DNA of 64,000 nucleotides from Myxococcales bacterium (GCA_020633555.1 JACKDL010000018.1:1-64000); one strand, 5' to 3'. Shown: positions 42,017 to 53,596, numbered from the stretch's first letter. The notes: generated by a model from the sequence alone, not told the origin. A program made the numbers and translations.

Positions 42017-42935
42017 GCAGGCCCTCTTCCAGGTTGACCTTGGGCTCGTAGTCCAGCAGGTCGCGGGCCTTGTCGATGTTGGGGATGCGCAGCTCCACGT
42101 CCGTCCGGTCGATGGGCTGGAAGCGCACCACCGACTTCGAGCCCGCCAGCGCCACGATCTGCTGGGCCAGGTGGTAGATCGTCAGGGTCGAGCGGGGGTT
42201 GCCGATGTTGAAGGCGTGCCCCACCGCCTGCGGCCGCACGATGGTGGCCATGACCCCGTCCACGATGTCGTCGATGAAGCACCACGAGCGGATCTGCGAT
42301 CCGTCGCCGTGCACCACCAGATCCTCACCCTTGATGGCGCGCATGATGAAGTGGTGCACCGCGCCCTCGCCCACCTGGCTCGGGCCATAGATGTTGAAAG
42401 GCCGGATGCTCACCGACTTCACGCCGTACTGCTTGTGGTAGCTCAGGGCCAGGTGCTCGGTGGCCAGCTTCGACACCGCGTAGGTCCAGCGGGCCTCGCC
42501 CACGGCGCCCAGCGAAGTGGCGTCGCCCTCGGTGACCTTGTAGGCGTAGCGCCCGAACACCTCACTGGTGGAGAAGTCCACGAACCGCAGGCACCGCGGG
42601 TTCTCCTTGGCGATCCGCAGGGCGTTCATGGTGCCCTGCAGCGACACCTGCATGGTCAGCACGGGGTTCTTCAACACCGTGTCCACGCCGGCGATGGAGG
42701 CCATGTGGACGAGGATGTCCACGTCCCCAGCCACGGCCTTGAACCCCTCGTAGTCCAGCACATCGCCGCGCACGAGGCTGACGTTCGGGTGCTCGAGCAG
42801 GTCCGTCGCCGACACGGCGTCGCGGTGCATGTTGTCGAAGAGCACCACCGTGTTGTGCTCGGCGAGGCGCCGGGCGAGGCTGCTCCCGATGAAGCCGGCG
42901 CCGCCGGTGATGCAGATCTTCGCGTCTCGAATCAC
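41976..42935 (-). CDS. NAD-dependent sugar epimerase/dehydratase
   Basis: This 319-residue extended SDR has GGAGFIGSSLARRL near the N-terminus and an intact catalytic pair in WTYAVSK. IRPFNIYGPSQVGEG, DGSQIRSWCFIDD and NIGNPRSTLTI mark the nucleotide-sugar group (UDP-glucose 4-epimerase or dTDP-glucose dehydratase-like). It likely makes a sugar for cell-surface polymers. GTG 42935 lies 1 base after the stop of the TPR gene upstream. Its 3' end overlaps the flippase-like gene by 41 bases in convergent orientation. Confidence 0.87.
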   Translation of the reverse strand: MIRDAKICITGGAGFIGSSLARRLAEHNTVVLFDNMHRDAVSATDLLEHPNVSLVRGDVLDYEGFKAVAGDVDILVHMASIAGVDTVLKNPVLTMQVSLQGTMNALRIAKENPRCLRFVDFSTSEVFGRYAYKVTEGDATSLGAVGEARWTYAVSKLATEHLALSYHKQYGVKSVSIRPFNIYGPSQVGEGAVHHFIMRAIKGEDLVVHGDGSQIRSWCFIDDIVDGVMATIVRPQAVGHAFNIGNPRSTLTIYHLAQQIVALAGSKSVVRFQPIDRTDVELRIPNIDKARDLLDYEPKVNLEEGLLKTIAWYRQKLGM

Positions 42936-42936
42936 G

Positions 42937-43872
42937 TCAGGGATCTCCCGCGGCGACCCCGGCCAGGGTGCGCCAGTCCACGTCGGGTTGTTCGATGATG
43001 TCCGGCTCGCCCATCAGCCCGTGCAGGGTGGGGGGCGCGAAGCCGTACAGGCGCTGCCAGTCCTCGCGGTACACGCGCGCCGCCTCGGCGAACTCCGTGC
43101 TCGAGCGCGAGCTGCGCTCCAGCTTCTCGATCCGGGCGGCGAGAGCCGCTCGCTGCTCGGGATCAGTGCTCACCAGGTACAGATCGGTCAGGTATTGCAG
43201 GGCGAGCCGCGTCTTGCCCAGCTTGTTCGAGATCCCCGCCACGAGCGACTTGATGCTGTCGGGCGCGGTCGGGCGGTTCGCTGCCAGCTCCAGGTACTCC
43301 AGGCCCTTCTGCCGAAACCGGTCGCGCTCCTCGGGATCGCTGGACTGCAACTCGATGTAGTAGTTCAGGCCCAGCCGATAAGGGGGCTGGTAGTCATCGG
43401 GGAACTGCACCAGCGCCTTCTCGTAGAAGCGGTTCGACAGCATCACGTTCTCGTTCGTGAACTGCCGCCCGTAGAGCACATTCGCGCCCGCCCAGAAGTA
43501 GACCCGCCGGAACTTGGGGTCGAAGCGGAGCACCTGATCGATGAAGTGCTCGAGCCAGGCGTACTGACGGTCGGACTCGAAGTGCCGGGCGAAGTAGCCC
43601 AGGGTGCGCAGCCACAAGACATCCGCGGCGGTCTGCTTGTAGCCCAACGTCAGAACCGACAGCACGGTGTCGTTGGGCACGTACATCAGCTCTGCGCGCT
43701 GGACGATTGCGTTCTCATCGCGGATGACCCCGGCGCTCAGATGAGCCAGGCGGTTGACCACCAGCAGCGTGACCACCAGGGCCAACCCCAAGACCCAGCG
43801 GACCGGGGCCGGCGCGCGCAGGACGCGCTCCAGCATGGGCTCTGCACTCCGTCCGTTGACCGGGCGTACCAT
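42937..43872 (-). CDS. Membrane-anchored TPR-like protein next to pilA
   Basis: This 311-residue protein has one membrane segment (about 24-43) followed by helical TPR-like repeats; blocks include GYKQTAADVLWLRTLGYFA, FDPKFRRVYFWAGANVLYG and QPPYRLGLNYYIELQ. Similar proteins with a GYK-ADxLWLR block occur near pilin genes in deltaproteobacteria; I rely on memory for that. ATG 43872 is given as start; ATG 43836 is an alternative with GGAG upstream. It lies just downstream of the pilA terminator, and the epimerase gene follows 1 base after its stop. Confidence 0.7.
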   Translation of the reverse strand: MVRPVNGRSAEPMLERVLRAPAPVRWVLGLALVVTLLVVNRLAHLSAGVIRDENAIVQRAELMYVPNDTVLSVLTLGYKQTAADVLWLRTLGYFARHFESDRQYAWLEHFIDQVLRFDPKFRRVYFWAGANVLYGRQFTNENVMLSNRFYEKALVQFPDDYQPPYRLGLNYYIELQSSDPEERDRFRQKGLEYLELAANRPTAPDSIKSLVAGISNKLGKTRLALQYLTDLYLVSTDPEQRAALAARIEKLERSSRSSTEFAEAARVYREDWQRLYGFAPPTLHGLMGEPDIIEQPDVDWRTLAGVAAGDP

Positions 43873-43955
43873 ACGCCCTGGGCGCCGCGGGCCACAACCA
43901 AGGCCGCCGGGCGAGGATGGGGCTCTGCGCGGAGAGCGGGGGCCAGAAACGAAAA

Positions 43956-43977
43956 CGGCCGCCCCGAGGGGCGGCCG
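43956..43977 (-). terminator. Terminator of pilA
   Basis: CGGCCGCCCC (43956-43965) and GGGGCGGCCG (43968-43977) form a perfect stem. On the minus strand it is followed by TTTTCGTTTC. It lies 31 bases past the pilA stop. Confidence 0.8.
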
Positions 43978-44007
43978 AGTTCGCGCGTTCAGGCGAAGGC
44001 GAGCGGA

Positions 44008-44559
44008 TTACTCCAGCTCGTCCTTCTTGAAGATGCCCGAGCCGCCGTTCACGTTGTTCTCGGCGTCGACAGTGCCGATGCGCTCGAAGGTCGACAGGGT
44101 GAAGTCGCAGTTGAGGTCGCCCTGGGCGCGGGCGGTGAACTGCGAGCCGGTGCCGGTGCCGGCCGAGACGTACTCGTAGCGGTAGTAGAAGGGATCGTCC
44201 ACGGCGAAGTTCAGCGCCTGCCAGCTGGCGTTGTTCCAGGTGTCCGGGGCGGGCGGGTACTTGGTGCTGGCGTTGCCGGCACAGGTCTTCGCGGCCCAGT
44301 CGGCCGGGGTCGGCGCGACGGTCAGCGGGAACTGCTTCGGGATGATGGCGCCGGTACGGGCCGCGTGCTCAGCGCTGTAGTAGCTGACCGAGCTGTCGAA
44401 AATCTTGCGGAGGTTCATCGTGGCCTCCGAGGTCTTCGAGCGACGGATGTACTTCATGAAGGCCGGGATGGCCACGGCGGCCAGGATGCCGATGATCGCG
44501 ACCACGATCATCAGCTCGATCAGGGTAAAGCCCTTGGCCTTCTGAGTGAGCTTGCGCAT
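44008..44559 (-). CDS. pilA: Type IV major pilin (PilA)
   Basis: This 183-residue prepilin has a short basic leader ending in Gly, then the processed N-terminus FTLIELMIVVAIIGILAA with Glu5, the hallmark of type IV pilins. The C-terminal globular region has two cysteines (Cys in KTCAG and in LNCDF) that could form a disulfide, and ends GGSGIFKKDELE. AGGAG lies 7 bases before ATG 44559. It is the last gene of the pil cluster, has its own sigma-54-type promoter, and ends at a strong terminator, suggesting heavy regulated expression of the fibre subunit. Confidence 0.92.
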   Translation of the reverse strand: MRKLTQKAKGFTLIELMIVVAIIGILAAVAIPAFMKYIRRSKTSEATMNLRKIFDSSVSYYSAEHAARTGAIIPKQFPLTVAPTPADWAAKTCAGNASTKYPPAPDTWNNASWQALNFAVDDPFYYRYEYVSAGTGTGSQFTARAQGDLNCDFTLSTFERIGTVDAENNVNGGSGIFKKDELE

Positions 44560-44647
44560 GAATCTCTCCTCGTGCGGTGGCGGTAACCCCCAGGCCACCG
44601 CGTCTTGGTTGTGCTCGTGACGCCCCCTGACGTCGCATTCTTGGGAG

Positions 44648-44663
44648 TGCAGGGCGTGTGCCA
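44648..44663 (-). promoter_or_regulatory. Sigma-54 promoter of pilA
   Basis: On the minus strand the sequence reads TGGCAC, five bases, CTGCA (44663 to 44648). The -24 GG and -12 GC are present with exactly ten bases between. The consensus is TGGCAC-N5-TTGCW, so only one box position differs. The ATG lies 89 bases downstream. PilR, an NtrC-type activator encoded next door, is the expected partner. Confidence 0.75.
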
Positions 44664-44738
44664 ACTTCTTCGAGGAGGGTAGATCCCTTGAAATCAAAGG
44701 GGGGAGGGCAGGGCTGACAAGTTTCGTCACCGGCGGGC

Positions 44739-44772
44739 TGCCGAAATTTGTCACCGGTGACAATTCTCGGCA
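44739..44772. promoter_or_regulatory. Candidate PilR enhancer palindrome
   Basis: Two 16-base arms (44739-44754, 44757-44772) around CG pair at 14 of 16 positions, with core TTGTCACCGGTGACAA. The palindrome lies 76 bases upstream of the -24 element of pilA, a usual distance for an NtrC-family enhancer. The TGTC half-sites resemble the PilR boxes described in Pseudomonas. A related TTTCGTCACCGG sits at 44722-44733. No T-run follows on the minus strand, so a terminator is less likely. Confidence 0.55.
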
Positions 44773-44787
44773 CCGGGCCGGTTCCGA

Positions 44788-45270
44788 TCACTCGTTCTCG
44801 TTGTCGATGAACACCGTGTTGGTGGCCGAGGACACCTCGTAGGTGGACAAGCGGCCGTCGCGGTCCCAGTCGCCGTTGGCCTGAGCCACGAACCAGGGGC
44901 CGGCGGGGAAGTGGTCCTCCGGCGGGTTGTCCGCGCCGGCCCGCATCCGGTAGCGGAACCACACCTGGCCGGGCGACTTCACGCCCAGGTCCCGCCACGC
45001 GCCCGCGGGCTGACCCCAGTTGACCTTCTGCTCCAGCGGGACCTGCGCGGGGTGGTTCTCCCAGCCGTCGGCACCGCAGAACTGACCGAAGCCCTCGTAG
45101 TAGGCCTGCTGGGCAGCGCGGATGACGCCCAGGAAGTTCTGGGCCTCGGCGTTGCGGGCCTGGAGCGTGAACCGGCGATACCCGGTGACCGCCAGCACCG
45201 ACAGCACGCCCACGATGACCACGACGATCATCAACTCGATGAGGGTCATCCCCCGGCTTCGGTTCCTCAT
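44788..45270 (-). CDS. Second pilin-like protein of the pil cluster
   Basis: This 160-residue prepilin has a basic leader ending in Gly (MRNRSRG), then MTLIELMIVVVIVGVLSV with Glu5 retained. The rest differs from PilA: it has one Cys (FCGAD), a Trp-rich segment, and ends TVFIDNENE. It may be a minor pilin that starts or caps the fibre. GGAGGA lies 5 bases before ATG 45270. It sits between pilR and pilA, where Myxococcus has pilA itself, and has its own sigma-54-type promoter. Confidence 0.85.
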   Translation of the reverse strand: MRNRSRGMTLIELMIVVVIVGVLSVLAVTGYRRFTLQARNAEAQNFLGVIRAAQQAYYEGFGQFCGADGWENHPAQVPLEQKVNWGQPAGAWRDLGVKSPGQVWFRYRMRAGADNPPEDHFPAGPWFVAQANGDWDRDGRLSTYEVSSATNTVFIDNENE

Positions 45271-45302
45271 GCGATTCCTCCGCTGTCCGCCTGTGCTCGG
45301 CT

Positions 45303-45332
45303 CATCAGGGCTGGGTCCATCAGGGCTGGGTT
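45303..45332. repeat. Two tandem 15-bp units upstream of pilin gene
   Basis: CATCAGGGCTGGGTC (45303-45317) is followed at once by CATCAGGGCTGGGTT (45318-45332) and by a third partial copy CATCGG. The units lie in the untranslated leader between the sigma-54-like promoter and the pilin start. They could be a regulator site or simple slippage. Confidence 0.6.
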
Positions 45333-45347
45333 CATCGGTCTGCGAAT

Positions 45348-45363
45348 AGCACCTGCCGTGCCA
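45348..45363 (-). promoter_or_regulatory. Sigma-54 promoter of the pilin gene at 44788-45270
   Basis: On the minus strand TGGCAC (45363-45358), five bases, GTGCT (45352-45348). The -24 GG and -12 GC are ten bases apart. Only one base departs from the TTGCW box. The gene's ATG is 78 bases downstream, close to the 89 seen for pilA. Confidence 0.7.
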
Positions 45364-45457
45364 CCGGGCGAACCCTTATGAACAAAGGGGAGCGCGCTCG
45401 ACGGGGCGCAAAGTCTGCCCACCCGCCGCAAAAAGTAGCCGCCAGACGCGGGGCGGC

Positions 45458-46870
45458 TCAGCCCTCGTCGTCGTCCAACTCCAGCTTCTTGAGCCGGTAG
45501 CGGAAGGACCGGAAGCTGATGCCGAGCAGGTGGGCGGCGTCCGTCTTGCGCCCGCCGGTCTGGCTCAGGGCCTGCTCGATCAGCCGGCGCTCGAAGTCCG
45601 CCAGGGTCTGATCCAGATCGAAACCGGGCTGAATCTGCTGGGGGGTGGGCGCTGCAACGGGCGCGGCCCCTTGCTCCGCGAACGGTGCAGGCGTCGACTC
45701 ACCGCTCACCGCATCCGGCAGGGCGCTGACCCTGATTCGGCGCCCGTCCTCCAAGGCCACGGCCCGCTCGATGATGTTCTCGAGCTCCCGCACATTGCCG
45801 CTGAAGGGGTAGCGCAGCAGGTGCTGCATGGCGGCGGGCTCGATCTCGGTGAGGTGCCGCTTGTCGAACTCCGCGGCGTACTTGTGCAGGAAGTGCATGG
45901 CGAGCAGCGGGATGTCAGCAGGCCGTTCCCGGAGGGGCGGCAGGTCCAGCCCGATGACGTTCAGCCGGTAGTAGAGGTCTTCGCGGAAGTTGCCCGCCTG
46001 GACCTCGGCCTTCAGGTCCCGGTTGGTTGCGGCGATCACGCGCACGTCCACCGGGATCTCGCGCAGGTCGCCGACGGCCTTGACCTTGCGCTCCTGCAGG
46101 ACCCGCAGCAGCTTCACCTGCATGTTCATCGGCATCTCGCCGATCTCGTCCAGGAACAACGTGCCCGTGTCGGCGGCCCGGAACATCCCGACCTTGTCGG
46201 CGGTGGCGCCGGTGAACGTGCCGCGCTTGTGGCCGAAGAGCTCGCTCTCCAACAGGTTCTCGGGGATGGCGGCGCAGTTGATGACCAGGAAGGGCGCCGC
46301 CGCGCGCTCGGAGTGCTCGTGGATCGCCCGCGCGACCAGCTCCTTGCCCGTGCCGCTCTCGCCCAGGATCAGGATGTTCGTGCGCGTCCGAGCCACCCGA
46401 TGGATCAGCTCGAAGACCTGCATCATCGGGCGGCTGCGTCCGATGAGCCCGCCGATACGCTGCCGGCCGGCCAGCGCCTCGCGCAGGCTGCGGTTCTCCT
46501 CCACCAGGCGCTGTCGCTCCAGCGCCTTCGCCACCACCACGTGGATCTCGTCGAGCTTGAAGGGCTTGGTGAAGTAGTCGTAGGCGCCCGTCTTCATCGC
46601 TTCGAGGGCCGTCTCGGTGCTCGCGAAGGCGGTCATCATGATCACGGGCAGGTGCGGGTGGTGCGCCCGGGCGTGGGCCAGGACCTCCAGGCCGCCGGCC
46701 CGCGGCATCCGCAGATCGGTGATCACCAGATCGACGACTTCGCGATCCATGACCTCCTGCCCTTCGAGGCCGTCGGCGGCCGTGAGCACCTCATGGCCCT
46801 CGGCCATGAAGTACATCTCGAGCACTTCCCGCATGGAGAGCTCGTCGTCGATCACCAGGATCCGGCTCAC
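45458..46870 (-). CDS. pilR: PilR, NtrC-family response regulator
   Basis: This 470-residue protein has a receiver domain with all signature residues (VIDDE, Asp in VITDLRMP, MTAFAS, TKPFK), an AAA+ sigma-54 interaction domain with Walker A GESGTGKE, and a C-terminal Fis-type helix-turn-helix (GGRKTDAAHLLGISFRSFRY). The usual GAFTGA loop that contacts sigma-54 reads GTFTGA. It activates pilin genes in partnership with PilS. GTG 46870 overlaps the pilS stop (GTGA). Confidence 0.92.
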   Translation of the reverse strand: MSRILVIDDELSMREVLEMYFMAEGHEVLTAADGLEGQEVMDREVVDLVITDLRMPRAGGLEVLAHARAHHPHLPVIMMTAFASTETALEAMKTGAYDYFTKPFKLDEIHVVVAKALERQRLVEENRSLREALAGRQRIGGLIGRSRPMMQVFELIHRVARTRTNILILGESGTGKELVARAIHEHSERAAAPFLVINCAAIPENLLESELFGHKRGTFTGATADKVGMFRAADTGTLFLDEIGEMPMNMQVKLLRVLQERKVKAVGDLREIPVDVRVIAATNRDLKAEVQAGNFREDLYYRLNVIGLDLPPLRERPADIPLLAMHFLHKYAAEFDKRHLTEIEPAAMQHLLRYPFSGNVRELENIIERAVALEDGRRIRVSALPDAVSGESTPAPFAEQGAAPVAAPTPQQIQPGFDLDQTLADFERRLIEQALSQTGGRKTDAAHLLGISFRSFRYRLKKLELDDDEG

Positions 46871-48573
46871 GGGCGGGCCTCCACGGCGGCAGGGTCAGCG
46901 GGCTCGGGCGGCGGGGGAGGGTGCTCGGGGAGGCGCACGATGAACGTGCTGCCTCGCCCTGGGGCGCTCTCCACCCGGATGTGACCCGCGTGATCCTCGA
47001 TCATGCGCTGGACGAGCGCCAGCCCCAGACCCGTCCCGCTGGCTTTGGTGGTGAAGAATGGGTCGAAGACCTTGGCCGCCACGTCCGGCTCCATGCCCGG
47101 GCCCCGGTCCACCACCTGGAAACCGACCTCCGCTGAGCGTCCCTCCTCGGACGGCAGCCGCCGCGCGATGATGTCGATGCGCCCTCCATCGGGCATGACG
47201 TCGGCGGCGTTGCGCAGCAGGTTCCAGAGGATCTGCCTGATCTGGTGAGCGTCGGCCTCCAGGGGCAGCGCCTCGTCGGTGCTGATCACCACTTCCAACG
47301 CGGGCTGCTCCTGCGCGAACACCTCGACCACGTCCGTGATGAGGACCCGCAGGTCCAGCGGCGCCATCTCCGGTGCCCCGGGCCGGGCGTATCGCAGAAA
47401 GTCCGTCAGCAGCTTGTTCAGGCGCTCGGCCTCCTGAGACAAGATGCCGAGCAGGCGTTGGCTCATGGGATCTACGCCGGTGTTGCGCTCGAGCATCTGG
47501 ATGCTGCTGCTCATGCCGGCCAGCGGGTTGCGGATCTCGTGGGCCAGCCCCGCCGCCATTCGCCCCACCGTGGCGAGCTGCTCACTGCGGCGCATGGCGT
47601 CCTGCATGGCCTTGATGGGCGTCAGATCCTGGAAGATCAGAATCCAGCCCTTGTGGGTGTCGTGGTTGTCGAGCAGCGGCGACAGGCTCAACCCAAGCAA
47701 GCGGCGGTGCCCGTCGGGGTGTGGATAGGTGACCTCCTGGCGCGCGTTGCCGCCCTGCTGTTCCAGCTCGAGCAGCTCGGGCAGAAGCTGGGTGATGTCG
47801 CCGTAGAGCATGGCGGCGGTATCCCGCCCCGTGATCTGCTCAGCCGCCGGGTTCACGAAGATGATGCGGTGATCGAGCGTGTAGCTGATGAGCCCCGAGC
47901 GGATGCTCGTGATGATGTGCTCGTTCAGCGCCTTCAGGGCGGCGAGCCCCTCGCTCGCGGAGCGCAGGCGCTGACCGGCGCTGCGCAGCTGCTCGGAGAG
48001 GTAGCCCGCCAGCAGCCCCACAAAGAAGATCGCGCTGACGTTGGCCAGGCCGCTGAGCAGGATGTCGCGGAGCTCGGCGTCGCTCGCCGGGCCCTCCACC
48101 ATGCCCCAGCCCGTGGCCTCGCGGGCCACCTGGAAGATCACCAGCGCTGTGGCGATGGTGGAGGCGTAGGCGGCGCCGGTGCGAAACAGCAGGAACGCGG
48201 CGTTCAGCACCGTCAGCAGGTACATGAACAGGAACAGGCTCTCGCTGCCCCCGGTCAGACCCACCACCACCGCGCCAAGCAGCATGTCCACGACGAGCTG
48301 GGCCCAGGCGAACTGCTGCACCCCGCGCTTCAGACGGCGCAGGGCGATGGCGTACACGATGGTCAGCAGGTAGGTGCCGACGATGAGCCGGATGAAGTCC
48401 AGGCGCAGCGGGTTCAGCACCGGATCGGCGCCGCCCACCTTCAGGACCAAGGCTGAGCCGAAGAGGATGGTGATCAGCACCACCCGGAAGAACATCACCC
48501 ACTCGAGCTTGTTGACGAGCTCGGCCTGGGCGACGGACTGGGCCGCGGCGTCGCGGCCGGAGGGCTGGGGCAT
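46867..48573 (-). CDS. pilS: PilS, sensor histidine kinase
   Basis: This 568-residue protein has about six N-terminal membrane helices (to about 195), a PAS domain (about 225-340), and the kinase core: H-box GLAHEIRNPLAGM, N-box NLLRNAADVMPDGG, G1 DRGPGM and G2 GTGLGLA. The layout is that of PilS, which phosphorylates PilR. Its stop overlaps pilR and its start lies 3 bases past the pilC stop. Confidence 0.92.
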   Translation of the reverse strand: MPQPSGRDAAAQSVAQAELVNKLEWVMFFRVVLITILFGSALVLKVGGADPVLNPLRLDFIRLIVGTYLLTIVYAIALRRLKRGVQQFAWAQLVVDMLLGAVVVGLTGGSESLFLFMYLLTVLNAAFLLFRTGAAYASTIATALVIFQVAREATGWGMVEGPASDAELRDILLSGLANVSAIFFVGLLAGYLSEQLRSAGQRLRSASEGLAALKALNEHIITSIRSGLISYTLDHRIIFVNPAAEQITGRDTAAMLYGDITQLLPELLELEQQGGNARQEVTYPHPDGHRRLLGLSLSPLLDNHDTHKGWILIFQDLTPIKAMQDAMRRSEQLATVGRMAAGLAHEIRNPLAGMSSSIQMLERNTGVDPMSQRLLGILSQEAERLNKLLTDFLRYARPGAPEMAPLDLRVLITDVVEVFAQEQPALEVVISTDEALPLEADAHQIRQILWNLLRNAADVMPDGGRIDIIARRLPSEEGRSAEVGFQVVDRGPGMEPDVAAKVFDPFFTTKASGTGLGLALVQRMIEDHAGHIRVESAPGRGSTFIVRLPEHPPPPPEPADPAAVEARP

Positions 48574-48576
48574 CGA

Positions 48577-49794
<1,218 letters not shown>

Positions 49795-49875
49795 CCAGCA
49801 CCTCCTCAGGGACCGTCCTGAACTCTAGCGGGTTTGATCCCGCCCCGCATCCGGCTCGAACGCAGCGTCAGCCGG

Positions 49876-50961
49876 TCAACGCTTCTTGCCGGGTCCCTTG
49901 ACCCCAGAGATCATCTGCCGCAGCTCCTCGGTGTCGTTGGAGCGGGAGAGGGCGTCGTCGAGGGTGATGACCTCGGTGCGCAGCAGCTCGTACAGCGCCT
50001 GGTTCATCGTCTGCATGCCGTACTTGCTCTGGCCCACCTGCATCTGGCTGTAGACCTGATGCAGCTTGTCCTCGCGGATCAGGTTCCGGATGGCCGGCGT
50101 GGGCACCATGATCTCGGCCGCCATCACGCGGCCCGAGCCGGTGGCCTTGGGCACGAGCTGCTGACTGATGACCCCCTCGAGCACGAAGCTGAGCTGGGCC
50201 CGGACCTGGCCGTGCTGGTGCGGCGGGAACATGTCGATGATGCGGTGGATGGACTGCACACAGGAGTTGGTGTGCAGCGTGCCCATGCACAGGTGGCCCG
50301 TCTCGCTGATGGTCAACGCGGCCTCGATGGTCTCCAGGTCGCGCATCTCGCCGATGAGCACCACGTCGGGGTCCTGACGGAGCACCGAGCGCAGGGCCGC
50401 CTTGAAGTTCACCGAGTCCGCCCCGATCTCGCGCTGGTTCACGATGCATTTGCGGTGGGGGTGGATGTACTCGATGGGGTCCTCAAGGGTGAGGATGTGG
50501 TGGTGCTTGGTTCGGTTGATCCGGTCCACCATGGCGGCGAGCGTGGTGGACTTGCCCGAGCCGGTGGCGCCCGTGACCAGCACCAGCCCGCTGGCGCGCT
50601 CGGTCAACCCCGCGATGACCTGAGGGAGCCCCAACTCTTCGAAGGTGTGGATCTTCGACGGGATCATCCGGAAGACGCCGGCGACCGCGCCGCGCTGGAT
50701 GAAGACGTTGGCGCGGAACCGGCACAGGCCCTTCACGCCGAAGCTCAGATCCAACTCCTTGGTCTGCTCGAACCGGTGCTTCTGCGACTCCGTCAGGAAG
50801 GAGTAGCAGAGGCTCTGGGTGTCCTCCTTGGTCAGCGGGGCTGACTTGATGGGGACCAACGAGCCGTCGATGCGGATCTGAGGGGGCGAGCCGACCGTCA
50901 GGTGCAGGTCGCTGGCCCCCTTCTCGGCCATGAGGGTGAGCAACTGGTGCAGGCTGGCCAT
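49876..50961 (-). CDS. pilT: PilT, pilus retraction ATPase
   Basis: This 361-residue hexameric ATPase has Walker A GATGSGKSTTLA, the Asp box EDPIEYIH, the Walker B region DPDVVLIGEMRD, the His box LHTN and the PilT-specific motif AIRNLIRE. It drives pilus retraction in twitching motility. It lies 52 bases downstream of pilB and 81 bases upstream of pilC. Confidence 0.95.
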   Translation of the reverse strand: MASLHQLLTLMAEKGASDLHLTVGSPPQIRIDGSLVPIKSAPLTKEDTQSLCYSFLTESQKHRFEQTKELDLSFGVKGLCRFRANVFIQRGAVAGVFRMIPSKIHTFEELGLPQVIAGLTERASGLVLVTGATGSGKSTTLAAMVDRINRTKHHHILTLEDPIEYIHPHRKCIVNQREIGADSVNFKAALRSVLRQDPDVVLIGEMRDLETIEAALTISETGHLCMGTLHTNSCVQSIHRIIDMFPPHQHGQVRAQLSFVLEGVISQQLVPKATGSGRVMAAEIMVPTPAIRNLIREDKLHQVYSQMQVGQSKYGMQTMNQALYELLRTEVITLDDALSRSNDTEELRQMISGVKGPGKKR

Positions 50962-51013
50962 CGGGCGCGCTCCGGGTCGGGGTGGCGGGCAGGGGTTCCG
51001 TTGGGTCGGCGGC

Positions 51014-52708
<1,695 letters not shown>

Positions 52709-52789
52709 GCGTCCTCGTCCAGGCTCGAGACAAATCGATGGTGCGCCGCCGGGGGCGCCGCCCCATTGGAAACGGAAAGGCCGGGGGTG

Positions 52790-53596
52790 TCAATCGCGCC
52801 GCGAGGCAGCCTGGAGGCTCGCCAGCACGTCCCCAGTCGCCACCCGCCGGCCGGTCCAGAGCTCGAAGGCTGCGACGCCTTGGGCGGCCAGCATGATAAG
52901 GCCGTCCATCGCCGGGCGCCCTGCGCGGCCGGCGGCCTGCAGGGTGGCGGCGGCCCCCGGGCCGTAGTTCAACGTCAGCACCCGCCCCTGCGGCGACAGC
53001 CGATGCAGCGGGGCGCGGGCCACGTGCTCGGCCTGAGGGGGGAGTGCGTCCACCACGAGATCCGAGCCGGCCACGGACTCCGCCAGCGCGCTCAGCGGGG
53101 TCGCGATGGCCCGCTCCGGGGCCAAGCTGGCCACCAGGGTCTCGGCCTGCTGCAGCCGACGGGCCAGCACGTGGATCTGGTCGCACCGCTCCGCCAGCGC
53201 GACCAGGGCCGCCCGCGCTGCGCCGCCCGCGCCCACCAGGACGGCCCGCCCCAGGGGCTCGGGTCCCAGGCTCTCTCGCACACCCGCCACGTCGGTGTTG
53301 TGACCGGTCGCGGTCCCATCGGGCTCGAACACCACGGTGTTCACCGCCCCCAGCCGGGCGGCCTGAGGCGTCAGGCGGTCCACCCAGGCCGCCGCTGCGG
53401 CTTTGTGGGGGATGGTGACGTTGACGCCGCGCAGGCCCGCGTCGCGCAGGTCAGCCAGGCGCTCGTTCACTCGGTCGGGGGGGGTCGGGTAGAGCTGGTA
53501 GTCAACGGGCAGCGCGGAGATCTCGCCCGCCCGTTGATGGAGGACCGGCGACAGGCTGTGCGCCAGCGGCCATCCGATGAGCCCCAGCCGAATCAC
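52790..53596 (-). CDS. aroE: Shikimate dehydrogenase
   Basis: This 268-residue protein has HSLSP (shikimate-binding serines), NVTIPHK (catalytic Lys), AVNTVVF, HNTD, the NADP motif GAGGAARAAL, and AAQGVAAFELWTG at the C-terminus. It reduces 3-dehydroshikimate to shikimate in aromatic amino acid synthesis. The start is GTG 53596, overlapping the ribF stop. The longer upstream frame is not conserved. Confidence 0.92.
   Translation of the reverse strand: MIRLGLIGWPLAHSLSPVLHQRAGEISALPVDYQLYPTPPDRVNERLADLRDAGLRGVNVTIPHKAAAAAWVDRLTPQAARLGAVNTVVFEPDGTATGHNTDVAGVRESLGPEPLGRAVLVGAGGAARAALVALAERCDQIHVLARRLQQAETLVASLAPERAIATPLSALAESVAGSDLVVDALPPQAEHVARAPLHRLSPQGRVLTLNYGPGAAATLQAAGRAGRPAMDGLIMLAAQGVAAFELWTGRRVATGDVLASLQAASRRD

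Noticed and set aside
44739..44772. The palindrome upstream of pilA as a terminator of the preceding pilin gene
   Set aside because: No T-tract follows on the minus strand, and its distance from a sigma-54 element fits an enhancer better.
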